Shown: positions 49,085 through 57,194 of the stretch, piece by piece | How positions within the stretch are numbered: the first letter of the stretch is position 1 | Layout of the letters: every line of letters begins with the position of its first letter | From: an uncultured Paludibaculum sp. | GTDB lineage: Bacteria > Acidobacteriota > Terriglobia > Bryobacterales > Bryobacteraceae | Reading direction: 5' to 3' | NCBI RefSeq assembly: GCF_963665245.1 | Contig: NZ_OY762267.1 | Span: forward strand, 3,630,001-3,694,000 | Length of the DNA stretch: 64,000 bases | The notes under the pieces: model-generated | Database searches by the model: none | The model's input: only the letters and a program-made list of their open reading frames with translations | What the model was told of the DNA's origin: nothing | Position numbers and translations under genes: made by a program

Positions 49085-49266
49085 CGAGTTTCGACAGTCC
49101 GGGAAGCTTAGGGGCGATGCCGTCGGCGATCAGGTTGGCGAGGTGCTCCTCTTCCGCCAGGCTGTCGCAGGTGGCCTGACCTTCCTGTGCCGTCTTCCCC
49201 ACCAAGCACAATGATGTCGCGGGAAATACCGGCGAAGGCCGCGATGGCCTTGAGGGTTCCTTGGTG
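49085..49266 (-). pseudogene. AlbA_2-domain gene remnant
   Basis: The reverse strand reads GTLKAIAAFAGISRDIIVLG and EDGTG in one frame, then CDSLAEEEHLANLIADGIAPKL in another. Together this is the body of an AlbA_2 (Schlafen-like) DNA-binding domain broken by a frameshift. It abuts the end of higA. Confidence 0.7.
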
Positions 49267-49271
49267 GGATT

Positions 49272-49574
49272 TCACGCGGCGGTTCGCGGCAGCACTTCTT
49301 CTTGGACGCGGGCGCCAATCGCCTGTTCGGCAACCTCCAGGTCGTAGGCGACCTGGAGATTCAGCCAGTACTGCGGAGATGTGCCGAAGTATCGAGCCAG
49401 ACGCATGGCCGTGTCCACGGTAATCGCTCTTTTGCCATTGACGATCGCACTGATCCGGTTCATGGGGACCCGGAGGGCGCGTCCCAATTCGTTGAGACTC
49501 ACTCCGATTTCGTCCAGTTCATCCCGGAGCAGTTCGCCCGGGTGGATGGGGGGAAGTTTCTTTCGCTGTGCCAT
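49272..49574 (-). CDS. higA: HigA-type antitoxin
   Basis: A 100-residue Xre-type antitoxin: LPPIHPGELLRDELDEIGVSLNELGRALRVPMNRISAIVNGKRAITVDTAMRLARYFGTSPQYWLNLQ is the complete HigA helix-turn-helix. It binds HigB and represses the operon. It follows higB by 10 bp, the toxin-first order normal for higBA. Confidence 0.93.
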   Translation of the reverse strand: MAQRKKLPPIHPGELLRDELDEIGVSLNELGRALRVPMNRISAIVNGKRAITVDTAMRLARYFGTSPQYWLNLQVAYDLEVAEQAIGARVQEEVLPRTAA

Positions 49575-49584
49575 GATTCTCCAC

Positions 49585-49863
49585 TCAGTGGTAATCCACT
49601 ATCTCGACGTCGTGCGCGCTGCCGTCTCGCCATGTGAAGCAGATCCGCCAGCGCTCGTTGATACGGATGCTGTATTGACCGGTTCGGTCCCCTTTCGGGG
49701 CTTCCAGGTGGTTGCCTCGAATGGCCCCGAGATCAGCCAAACTCGTTGCCGCATCCAGCCAGCGGAGCCGTTTACGGGCTTGCAGTTCGATTCCGCGAAA
49801 CGTCCGACTGCCAAATCCCTCGTGGATTGCCTTGGTCTCGGAGCAGCGGAACGAACGGATCAT
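49585..49863 (-). CDS. higB: HigB-type toxin (RelE superfamily)
   Basis: A 92-residue ribosome-dependent mRNA interferase. The fold is recognisable from MIRSFRCSETKAIHEGFGSR, ARKRLRWLDAATSLADLGAI and QYSIRINERWRICFTWRDGSAHDVEIVDYH, which ends with the conserved Asp-Tyr-His. It cuts mRNA on the ribosome. It is upstream of higA and complete. Two CATACTATG boxes lie just ahead of the ATG. A decayed relative lies 1.6 kb away. Confidence 0.92.
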   Translation of the reverse strand: MIRSFRCSETKAIHEGFGSRTFRGIELQARKRLRWLDAATSLADLGAIRGNHLEAPKGDRTGQYSIRINERWRICFTWRDGSAHDVEIVDYH

Positions 49864-49873
49864 ACACGCTTAA

Positions 49874-49896
49874 CATACTATGCAACGCATACTATG
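49874..49896. promoter_or_regulatory. Paired CATACTATG boxes upstream of higBA
   Basis: CATACTATG at 49,874-49,882 and again at 49,888-49,896, 14 bp apart. Each is a CATA-N-TATG palindrome. They sit 11-33 bp before higB, a likely HigA operator overlapping the promoter. Confidence 0.6.
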
Positions 49897-49946
49897 TCCA
49901 CCGGATAGCCAGATGCGATTGTCACGGCCGGCCCGGGGGTTGCGGT

Positions 49947-50651
49947 TCAGCGGTATTCGAGGGTGTTGGTGCGGCGTGTTCCGGGCGGCGGTTGAAAAGT
50001 GAACAGGCTGGGGTCGGCTGGGTGGTCCAGGTCGCATTCGTACCAGACGGTGGTCGTCACGATGTCCCCTGTTTCCGGCATGGGGCGTTTGAGACGGGCG
50101 ACGGCTTTCAGCACAAGATGGCGGGCGGGGTCGATCCAGAGTTCTTCCGCGCCGCTTTCGCCCGCGGACTCGATGCGCACTCGGATGCAGAGGACGGCGC
50201 GGCCACCGGAGCGCACTGAGCCATGGCCGACCACTTTCGCGTCGGTGGCCAGACGGTCCAGGTGCTGGAAGCGCCCGAAGTATTGGTGGTGGACTCGCGC
50301 GAGCTCGGTTCGCTCTTCGCCTCGTTCCGGGCCAGACTTGGTGTAGAGCTTGCGGTGCGGCTGGTAGCCCCAAGCGGCGGTGGCGTCGGCTGTGAGCAGG
50401 AGTTCGAAGCGGCCGTTGGTTCTCGACTTCTGACGGAGCATGGATTGGTGCGGCAGTGAGGCCGCGAGGGTGAAGTCGGAAGAGGAAGCGCTGGAGTTGG
50501 TGCGGACGCGGAGGGAATAGTCTGTGGCGGAGGCGTAGCGGGCAGCGACGGCGCGGAGGAGGGTCTCGGCATCGGTGCCGCGGAGAGCCGGGGCCACGAT
50601 GGCGGCGGCCAGGGGCAGCGAGAACAAGCGGAGCACTGCCGACGGTTTCAC
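49947..50651 (-). CDS. LolA-like/DUF2092-type exported protein
   Basis: A 234-residue protein with an export signal (VLRLFSLPLAAAIVAPALRG). The body DAETLLRAVAARYASATDYSLRVRT through FELLLTADATAAWGYQPHRKLYT and EELWIDPARHLVLKAVAR resembles the LolA/outer membrane lipoprotein-sorting fold, which binds lipids in a half-open barrel. The frame is open further upstream, but the GTG at 50,651 gives a proper signal peptide. It begins 5 bp after the rloB stop on the same strand, so it may be transcribed with it although the function seems unrelated. Confidence 0.75.
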   Translation of the reverse strand: MKPSAVLRLFSLPLAAAIVAPALRGTDAETLLRAVAARYASATDYSLRVRTNSSASSSDFTLAASLPHQSMLRQKSRTNGRFELLLTADATAAWGYQPHRKLYTKSGPERGEERTELARVHHQYFGRFQHLDRLATDAKVVGHGSVRSGGRAVLCIRVRIESAGESGAEELWIDPARHLVLKAVARLKRPMPETGDIVTTTVWYECDLDHPADPSLFTFQPPPGTRRTNTLEYR

Positions 50652-50655
50652 GCTT

Positions 50656-51312
50656 CTACAATATCGTTCCCCGGAGCGGCACGAACTCCTTCGGCAACTG
50701 AGTGGGGTGGGCACCTTTGATGATCTCGTGCCAGATCTTGTGGACGCGAGTGGTGGTGGCCTGCGGGATGTCGCCCCCGGTCACCTGAGAGTCAAGGCGA
50801 GCAGCGCGGCCGATCGCTTCGATGACGGATTCGATGGGGTAATGTTCCCGCTTTAGTTTCGTTTTGTTGTACTCGCCACGGTGGCTACGGATGAGTCTCG
50901 CGATGTCGCCGGCAGACTCCGTCCCGATGACAGCTTCCTCCCCTGTGTGGTGAAGGAGGAGCCAGGTTTCAAAGCAAGGACGGCTGAGGGCCACGTTCAC
51001 TCCGACCTGACGGGCGCGCTGGAGGGTCTGCTGGAAGGAAGCGACGTGTTGGGCTTGGGTGTAGTGGTCGGTGTCGAGGACGAGCCAGCGCTGGTCGCCG
51101 GGTTCGTAGTCGATGGCGAGCAGGCGGTCCAGGACGTGGACCGACGACGACGTGCCGTCCTCGGTGGGGATGACGTGGACCTGGATGCGGGCGATCCGGA
51201 AGAAGTCGAAGTACTGCTTCGGCGCATAGCGGTCGTCACAGGCTAGGAGGAAGAGGCGGTCGTCACGGAGAGTGGCGGCATCGCGGACCAGCGGACGGGG
51301 CTTGCGCGGCAT
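50656..51312 (-). CDS. rloB: RloB-like protein, AbiL/PARIS-type effector
   Basis: A 218-residue protein of the RloB/AbiLii group, considered TOPRIM-like. Conserved elements are RWLVLDTDHYTQ (acidic pair) and SRPCFETWLLLHHTGEE, with the Glu typical of RloB. The first motif, usually CEGxxTExxYF, reads CDDRYAPKQYF, so one Glu is Asp and the other is Pro. RloB with an AAA ATPase partner gives phage abortive infection in AbiL. It follows the ATPase gene by 5 bp. Confidence 0.85.
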   Translation of the reverse strand: MPRKPRPLVRDAATLRDDRLFLLACDDRYAPKQYFDFFRIARIQVHVIPTEDGTSSSVHVLDRLLAIDYEPGDQRWLVLDTDHYTQAQHVASFQQTLQRARQVGVNVALSRPCFETWLLLHHTGEEAVIGTESAGDIARLIRSHRGEYNKTKLKREHYPIESVIEAIGRAARLDSQVTGGDIPQATTTRVHKIWHEIIKGAHPTQLPKEFVPLRGTIL

Positions 51313-51317
51313 GGCTC

Positions 51318-52688
51318 CTACTTCTGACCGGTGGCGCTGAGGACGGAACCGGCAAGGTCTCCAATAAATGGCACGGCTCCGAAACGCCCCTGAAGGTAGT
51401 GCTTGCGGAGCTCGAGATCCTTGCGCACCTTGAAGTCCGCCAGGGAGTAGAGGCGGCTGGCCTGGTTCTGATCCTTTTCTACGAACCAGACCTCGTCGCG
51501 GCGGAGGAGGTCCTGGTCGAGCAGGCTGGATTCATGGGTGGTGACGATGAGCTGGCTGCCGACGCCGGCTGACTTCAGGAAGCCGGCAAGGAACTCGCGG
51601 GCCAGGATGGGGTGGAGGCTGCGGTCGATTTCGTCGATGAAGAAGGTCTTTCCGGCGGCGCGCTCGCGGTCGAGAGCGGGCAGGAGGTGCAGGAGGCGGC
51701 GAGTGCCATCGGACTCATCGGCGAGGTCCAGATTGGGTGCCGCGGAACCCTCCTGATGCGCGGCTCGGATGCGGATGTCACTGATCGATACGCTGCCGTC
51801 GTGCCGTTCGAGAACGATTTCACGGTTGTCGCCGACTTTGATCAGCGCCGAATCTTCCTGGGTGTCCCTCAGCCGGTGCAGATATTCTTCGGCCGAGTTG
51901 TCACCGACCAGCAGGCGGAACTCGGCCTCGGTGAGTTGATACCGTTGGACCTCAAGGCGCTCGATGCCGGTGCCGCTGAGTCGCAGGAATTCGCCGGCAA
52001 ACTTGCGGAACGTCCCATCCGCCTCCAGCAGCGGGGCCAGGAGGCCGAATTCCGTGTCGGGCCCGAAGAAGACCAAATCGGTCTTCAGCCAGGCCAGCAC
52101 TTCACTGATCTCTTCGCCCGCCGCTTCGGCTCCCAGGATGTTGTTGGCCGTGGCGAGGAAGGACTGATTGGGCGGACCGCCGACAGTCGCCAAGGCGGCC
52201 AGCTTCTCGTTCCTGCCCGGGCGGGTCCCCAAGTCCACATGGACTTGACCCAAGGCATTGGTGGTCCGCTCGAAGATCCGCGTTTCCCGCGCGCCGTTTT
52301 TGCGGACGAGCCACTCCTCGGCAATCCGTTCATCGAGGACGTCCAGTCCGTAGCGATAGACCTTGCCCGCGACGACGAACTGGAGATCGAAGGTGGATGG
52401 CTGTGCCCCGTCGCCGCCAAGACGGAACGGTTCCCGGCCTGTGCCGCCATTTCTGGGACGGGGCTCGGTCGCAAGGGTCGACAGATAGCGGAGCGCCTTG
52501 AACAGATTCGACTTGCCGCCACCATTCGCACCGTAGAGGACGGCACAGCGGAGGACGTGTTCGCGCGTGTCCGGGATGGGGATCAGGTGGTCGTCGTGTG
52601 TACCAGCGAGGCGCTTACTGGCTACGAACGAGATGGTCTCCTCTTCGTTGAAGGAGCGGAAGTTGGAAAGGGAGAAGGAGAGGATCAT
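51318..52688 (-). CDS. rloA: RloA-like AAA ATPase (AbiLi-type)
   Basis: A 456-residue OLD/ABC-type ATPase. It opens MILSFSLSNFRSFNEEETIS, has Walker A LYGANGGGKSN near residue 51-61, a long coiled region, the signature-like DESDGTRRLLHLLPAL, Walker B GKTFFIDEIDRSLHP and the switch THESSLLDQDLLRRDEVWFVEKD. It is the sensor or regulator of the RloAB pair; partners act as anti-phage systems. The gene is complete and first in the operon. Confidence 0.9.
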   Translation of the reverse strand: MILSFSLSNFRSFNEEETISFVASKRLAGTHDDHLIPIPDTREHVLRCAVLYGANGGGKSNLFKALRYLSTLATEPRPRNGGTGREPFRLGGDGAQPSTFDLQFVVAGKVYRYGLDVLDERIAEEWLVRKNGARETRIFERTTNALGQVHVDLGTRPGRNEKLAALATVGGPPNQSFLATANNILGAEAAGEEISEVLAWLKTDLVFFGPDTEFGLLAPLLEADGTFRKFAGEFLRLSGTGIERLEVQRYQLTEAEFRLLVGDNSAEEYLHRLRDTQEDSALIKVGDNREIVLERHDGSVSISDIRIRAAHQEGSAAPNLDLADESDGTRRLLHLLPALDRERAAGKTFFIDEIDRSLHPILAREFLAGFLKSAGVGSQLIVTTHESSLLDQDLLRRDEVWFVEKDQNQASRLYSLADFKVRKDLELRKHYLQGRFGAVPFIGDLAGSVLSATGQK

Positions 52689-52820
52689 GGTACGACCTGT
52701 GATCTGGTCTCACTATAGCAAGAGTCTCCTCCACGCTGGGCTACGGAATCAGTATGGACCGTGATTTTTTCACAGATGAGGCCAAGATAGTTATCTTGAC
52801 CGGGTACAGGCCGGCACTGG

Positions 52821-53092
52821 TTACCGGGTGTACGTCAGGCCAAACCCGAACTTGAATAGCGGGTCGTCCATGTCGAACGGGACGTCGGCGGCCTGGGCCA
52901 TCACCGAGGGCATGTCGAACGGCACAGCTTGCCGGTGGGTTTTGCCTTGTCAAAGACGCTGTCTAGGACGGCGACGCCGCTGGCTCCAAAGGCTGCGAGG
53001 ACTCCCGCGACGCTGTCGATGAACTCCGTCACGATGGCGGGTTTGTCCATGTTCACGATCGCCACCGTGGACGTGCCCGAGGCCGCCACCGT
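52821..53092 (-). pseudogene. C-terminal remnant of GH3 beta-glucosidase
   Basis: The reverse strand reads TVAIVNMDKPAIVTEF, AGVLAAFGASGVAVLDSVF, KAKPTGKL, then after a one-base shift PFDMPSV and DDPLFKFGFGLTYTR followed by a stop. This is the last part of a GH3 enzyme (GxxG and FxFGxGLTYT end). The N-terminal two-thirds are missing and replaced by an AlbA_2 fragment. Confidence 0.75.
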
Positions 53093-53104
53093 GCAGACGT
53101 CTTC

Positions 53105-53175
53105 ACGAGGAGAGGTTGCCTTTGAACTCCATGGTCTTGCCTTCCTGCCGGATAAGGAGGGTGACGAGGTCCACT
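53105..53175 (-). pseudogene. AlbA_2-domain N-terminal fragment
   Basis: VDLVTLLIRQEGKTMEFKGNL then SS and a stop. It matches the opening of AlbA_2 proteins (EGKxLEFKRDLSSP) and the remnant at 54,830-55,031, and is directly joined to the GH3 fragment. Confidence 0.65.
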
Positions 53176-53186
53176 ACTCTGCATCT

Positions 53187-53223
53187 TACTCGGAAGTGGT
53201 CTTGGGTACAGAGCTTCCGAGTA
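53187..53223. repeat. Perfect 10-bp inverted repeat
   Basis: TACTCGGAAG (53,187-53,196) and CTTCCGAGTA (53,214-53,223) with a 17-base loop. It lies between the AlbA_2 fragment and the membrane-protein gene; the rest of 52,689-53,351 has no other feature. Confidence 0.6.
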
Positions 53224-53351
53224 GGATGCTCGGCTCTGGGGTAGAGGCCAAGGGAACCACAGGTTGCGGCCGGAGCGGAGGAGTGGATCCAATGTCGCGG
53301 CTGCTGTCGACGCACGACTTCAGGCGGAAGCGTGTCGTCGATCTGGCATGG

Positions 53352-53867
53352 CTACCTCTTTGAGAAGTGGAAATAGATCGCGTCGATGGCGCGGCTGAAG
53401 ACCAGATAGAGGCCCCGGAGGAGTAAGGCCGCAAAGAGTGAACATACGGCCACAAGGTCTCTATCGACCTCGTCCGGATGGCCGTGATTGGTGGCGAAAA
53501 CGATGCACAGTGTAATCAAGGCGGCAGCCGACGCTAAAGCCACCCGCCGTTTTGTGGACAAGTTGTTCCAGCGTCGCCGGAACTGCTCCAACGCCCAACT
53601 GACCACAAAAGCTCCCAGGAGGCCGACGACAGTGAGAGCGCCGAAGGCCCACCACCCAACCAGCCGTCCCACGTCCATGCTGAGAGCAAAGAGCACAAAC
53701 AGCAGCGCGGCCGGAAGTATCATCCAAGGCTGTCCTCTGAACGGGTTCACTCTCGCCACAGTATCAAACGCGGGGTGGCGGGTGGAAACGGCAGAGCGCA
53801 ATTCCGACGTTACTATCGTGCTTTCGCCTGGAAAGTAGCCTGTACCCGGGCTCTGGATCTCATGCAT
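53352..53867 (-). CDS. Membrane protein of unknown function
   Basis: A 171-residue protein. Hydrophobic segments WMILPAALLFVLFALSMDVG, FGALTVVGLLGAFVVSWAL and VALASAAALITLCIVFATNH suggest three membrane helices, with a fourth possible near VAVCSLFAALLLRGLYLVF. A basic loop QFRRRWNNLSTKRR is likely cytoplasmic. No family is recognised. The first 45 residues are polar. It is 51 bp downstream of the TonB-domain gene on the same strand. Confidence 0.65.
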   Translation of the reverse strand: MHEIQSPGTGYFPGESTIVTSELRSAVSTRHPAFDTVARVNPFRGQPWMILPAALLFVLFALSMDVGRLVGWWAFGALTVVGLLGAFVVSWALEQFRRRWNNLSTKRRVALASAAALITLCIVFATNHGHPDEVDRDLVAVCSLFAALLLRGLYLVFSRAIDAIYFHFSKR

Positions 53868-53918
53868 GCTCTGACTTCGCCAGGACGGCGGTATCTCAAC
53901 CTCGCCTGAACCGGGCGA

Positions 53919-54827
53919 CTAATTCGGAGGCCTGGCAAGCGGTTTGGTCTGCTCGATTCGATCCCCCTCGCGCTGAAAAGAATCCATGGCCTCATCAAAC
54001 TCGGCTCTCCGCGATGGGGCCACATGGTGGTAGCCAATGTTGGGTGGAAGAATCTGAAATATCGACAGGTTACTCCCTACCAGTGGACTCGCATGGTAGT
54101 TGTCCTCGCGCCAGAGCAGTCGCGTCCCGCGAATCCTGCCGGTCCTGATCGTCTTCTTAGGCACATCGGAGGATCCCATCAGCGCGTAATTATTGCCCTG
54201 GAACATAGGGATTCTGTACATGCCTCCAGCCTGGAGGACCAGACTGGCTCCGTCAGCAAAATGAAGTGTTGTGACGAATCCCTCTCTGTAGTTGTAGACC
54301 TCGGTCTTGAACCCTGGAGGAACACGCAGTCGCCCAATCACTTTTCCAGCAGGCGCCCACACGAACACCTGAAGCCCGCTCGCTCCCTTACTGGCGGCGT
54401 CCAGCACGAACTTGAAGGAGATCGCTCCAGCTACATAAGGCACTGGCTGCCCGTTCAGCTCAACTGGTCGAAACTTCCATTGGCGAGCGGCCGCTTCGGC
54501 GGGCTTGCGGAGTTCACCGGGGCCACCGGTCGCACAAGCTTGCTCGACACTCCCCTTGGCGTTGATCAACAAGAGGACGGTGACGAGGCCGGACATGCCG
54601 CTTCGCCTTGCGCCGTCGCTATAGGCTGGCGGGACTTGAGAGAGGATGTCTTGGCGCTGCGGCCAATCGGAGCCAATGCGGAGGGGGTGGAACTTGCTGA
54701 AATCACAATGCCCTATGGACCCCAGCACCACTTCGGTTGTGAAGGAACAAGCTTCCAACCGTCCGATGCCCGGAACGATTGTGACGGCCACGGCGACGAG
54801 AATCCACGCAGCTCTAGCTGAAGCCAT
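53919..54827 (-). CDS. TonB C-terminal-domain protein
   Basis: A 302-residue exported protein. The start MASARAAWILVAVAVTIVPG is a signal peptide. A TonB_C domain follows: QVPPAYSDGARRSGMSGLVTVLLLINAKGSVEQ and EAAARQWKFRPVELNGQPVPYVAG. The second half is beta-rich (VFVWAPAGKVIGRLRVPPGF) and unfamiliar. It lacks the Pro-rich spacer of true TonB, so it is probably a TonB-related periplasmic protein. The frame continues upstream, without a stop, into an AlbA_2 remnant to 55,031; the ATG at 54,827 is preferred. Confidence 0.75.
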   Translation of the reverse strand: MASARAAWILVAVAVTIVPGIGRLEACSFTTEVVLGSIGHCDFSKFHPLRIGSDWPQRQDILSQVPPAYSDGARRSGMSGLVTVLLLINAKGSVEQACATGGPGELRKPAEAAARQWKFRPVELNGQPVPYVAGAISFKFVLDAASKGASGLQVFVWAPAGKVIGRLRVPPGFKTEVYNYREGFVTTLHFADGASLVLQAGGMYRIPMFQGNNYALMGSSDVPKKTIRTGRIRGTRLLWREDNYHASPLVGSNLSIFQILPPNIGYHHVAPSRRAEFDEAMDSFQREGDRIEQTKPLARPPN

Positions 54828-54829
54828 AC

Positions 54830-55031
54830 AGTCTAGACACAACAATTCAGTTGCTTGGTCCTCGGTCACTGGATCAGGAATCGACGGCATGTTGTAGACA
54901 GCCTCCGTATCGTCCTCCACGCCCAGCACTATGATGCCGTCGGACGTGTTGGCGAACGCCGCGATGGCTTTGAGGATTCCCTCGGGGGGGGAGGAGAGGT
55001 CGCGTTTGAACTCGAGAGCCTTGCCTTCCAA
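54830..55031 (-). pseudogene. AlbA_2 remnant in frame with TonB-domain gene
   Basis: MEGKALEFKRDLSSPPEG, ILKAIAAFANTSDGIIVLGVE and DDTEAVYNMP are the first half of an AlbA_2 domain. After VTEDQATELL it runs without a stop into the TonB_C protein. An accidental fusion after deletion is likely. Confidence 0.65.
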
Positions 55032-55504
55032 AACGGCGTGCTGTCCATAGGACCGGCGTACTCAGGCGGCCGGGTCGTGAGCTACGGATTCGACAACCGG
55101 GGGGGCGGGTGAGTGCGAGGTACTGAGGGTGGGCTCAGCTCTTTTCGCTCGCACGTGTGATCCGTCCCGACGGCACTTCTGCCCTATTGAATGCGTACGT
55201 CAAGGCATGCTTTGATTCGTCGCCGGAGCACAGGAGAAGCGGGTAAGTCACTAGTTCACGGTTGGTTACGAAGGAGGAGTGAGGCGACACACGGCGTCGG
55301 CCCCGTCGACGGTGCGTGCTCATCAGAGAATCGGAGCGACACATCAGTGTATTGGTTACTTTCGTTTCCGGATAGGGACGGGCCGACCCAGCTCCAGACC
55401 AGCTCCAGACCCAGTTCCACCGTCTCCACTTTGCCGTTCCGGATCAATGGGCTGAGCCGGCTCTCGGCGAGGAGTTGCCTGTGGGCTGCGGGACGGCCCC
55501 TTTC
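55032..55504. other. Intergenic region, no gene seen
   Basis: About 470 bp. A short direct repeat GACCAGCTCCA/GACCAGCTCCAGACCCAG lies near 55,385-55,420. The small open frames here have no recognisable domain or ribosome site. Confidence 0.45.
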
Positions 55505-56488
55505 CTATCTGCCATCTCTAATTTCTTTGATTGCCGGACTATCACCAACAACGAGGTAGAGTATATGCGCTTGAAATGGCGGGCTGATGGTGGAGTCTCC
55601 GTCTTTGAAGTCCGTAATGGCGTTGTCGATTCCGACAGAACGCAACGCATCGCTAAATCTTCGAATCAAGTCATGGGCTCCAGTATCTCTTGGCTGAACG
55701 GTACCCATTTGCACCCCTGTAGACCTCCCAACGTGGTTCTTGATTCTATAGGCATTCCACCCCGCATCCTTGAGCGCCCCCTCGATGTCGTCCGCGAAGT
55801 CAGTTGATTCGGAATCCATAAATTTGGACACAATCGTTACCGACAGCGGCTGATGCCTAAGTAGCGACCGCAAGGCGGAGCGCTGCTCGCCCGTAAGACG
55901 TCTCGCCATCATCGACTTCCGCAGTCGTGCAGTTTCCAAAGAGGCTTCGGCCGTCAACTGTTCAGCAATCGCAATGCGAGACTCGGCTTCGCGCTGTAGG
56001 CGCTCGGCCGATCTGGCGCGATCTTCTAGTCTGGCAGCACGCTCGGACGCTTCACCGCCCACTCTCTCGGCGTTTCCTGCTTGTTGGCGAATGAGCCCGA
56101 CCAACGTTCGGTTTTTGTCGCGAAGTTCAGAATTTCGATTTCCCGATACAATGCCCACCCATAGTTCACCAGCTACGCCAAGCGTGACGAGCAGTGCTCC
56201 CAGTAGTTCGAAGGCGAACATACTCCTTGACGGTTTCTCTGGAGAGCAAATTGATCCACGTCGCCAGCCCCTCAAATCGGATTTGTATTCATGGACGACG
56301 ACCAATAGTTCGAAAGCAACACCAATCACCACGGCCGCCGAGGCAATCCACACCAGCATCTCAAGAAAATCTACGTATCGTTCAAGATTTGATATATTGT
56401 TCTCTAGCGAGTATATTAGGCTATTGAGAGATGAGGGCGTCATGAGAGACTCAGATGCCATGGTCCAATACTGCATCAACGATGGCAT
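55505..56488 (-). CDS. Membrane-anchored coiled-coil protein of unknown function
   Basis: A 327-residue protein. Two membrane helices (FLEMLVWIASAAVVIGVAFELLVVV and MFAFELLGALLVTLGVAGELWVGIVSG) are followed by a long Glu/Arg/Ala coiled coil (about 120-205: ASERAARLEDRARSAERLQREAESRIAIAEQ) and a C-terminal globular domain (LSVTIVSKFMDSESTDFADDIEGALKDAGW and following, ending AHILYLVVGDSPAIKEI). No family is recognised. Starts at 56,461 and 56,443 are alternatives. AT content is higher than that of its neighbours, hinting at recent transfer. Confidence 0.75.
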   Translation of the reverse strand: MPSLMQYWTMASESLMTPSSLNSLIYSLENNISNLERYVDFLEMLVWIASAAVVIGVAFELLVVVHEYKSDLRGWRRGSICSPEKPSRSMFAFELLGALLVTLGVAGELWVGIVSGNRNSELRDKNRTLVGLIRQQAGNAERVGGEASERAARLEDRARSAERLQREAESRIAIAEQLTAEASLETARLRKSMMARRLTGEQRSALRSLLRHQPLSVTIVSKFMDSESTDFADDIEGALKDAGWNAYRIKNHVGRSTGVQMGTVQPRDTGAHDLIRRFSDALRSVGIDNAITDFKDGDSTISPPFQAHILYLVVGDSPAIKEIRDGR

Positions 56489-56544
56489 CGACGGTCGCGA
56501 TTGTATCGATCTTGGTACTAATAAGCAACCACCACGGCGATTCG

Positions 56545-56657
56545 CCGGTTATTGCGTGCCGCGGCGGCGAGTGCCGGTGTTTTGCTCACGCTGATCTGCT
56601 CACTGGGGTGGAGTGCGTAGCGGGGCGAGACGTGGCGGTGCTGGGGCTCGGGTTCGG
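56545..56657 (-). pseudogene. GH95 fragment, ~110 bp
   Basis: EPEPQHRHVSPRYALHPSEQ, ISVSKTPALAAAAR copies a segment of the intact GH95 at about 59,930-60,050 (EPEPQHRHVSHLFALHPSEQ). Nothing else of the enzyme is present. It lies immediately before the first SEC-C gene. Confidence 0.8.
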
Positions 56658-56773
56658 CGACTGTCGCGCTGGCTTTCGAACGGATGACTGGATTGCGGCG
56701 TATTCTTGGTGTGTGTGCGATGGCCCAGCAGATCACAGCAGCGGGCTCGCCTTCCCCGCCTAAGGAGCACGTA

Positions 56774-57049
56774 ATGAGCGAGAAGATCGGTCGGAATGAT
56801 CCGTGTCCTTGTGGCAGTGGAAAGAAGTACAAGAAATGCCACGGACCGATGGACGAGTTTCCTGGAGACGATAGCGGGGTTTCGGTGCGGTCCGGCGGGC
56901 CACGGCCGTCGAGTTCGTCCGGGGCTCACGGTGACGTGGATCCGGACGAGGAAGCCGGGGGCGGCGCTACGGGGCCGTTGCGGGTTCGGTTTGCACGGGG
57001 TGATGGCGGAGGTGAGGCTTCGGCAAGTCCGGATGAACTGCTACGTTGA
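56774..57049 (+). CDS. Small SEC-C zinc-motif protein, copy 1
   Basis: A 91-residue protein starting MSEKIGRNDPCPCGSGKKYKK, with the zinc-binding CxC...CH of the SEC-C motif (as at the C-terminus of SecA) at residues 11-23. The rest is Gly/Ser/Asp-rich and likely disordered (GGPRPSSSSGAHGDVDPDEEAGGG). AAGGAG precedes the ATG. Near-identical copies follow at 57,695 and 58,273, separated by hairpin/G-rich repeats. SEC-C motifs bind ribosomes or SecB-like partners; the role of this mini-protein is unknown. Confidence 0.8.
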   Translation: MSEKIGRNDPCPCGSGKKYKKCHGPMDEFPGDDSGVSVRSGGPRPSSSSGAHGDVDPDEEAGGGATGPLRVRFARGDGGGEASASPDELLR

Positions 57050-57194
57050 CGCGGCGATGGGGCGGGGTGTGCCCGGTCCGTCGGGGTTACGTGCATAGCC
57101 CGTCACTGACGTTCCGGGACTGGACGGGGGGCGCGGGTTTATTGGGTTTGGCGACGGGGCGGGTCAGGTGGGCGTCGAAGACGGTCGCGGTTCG

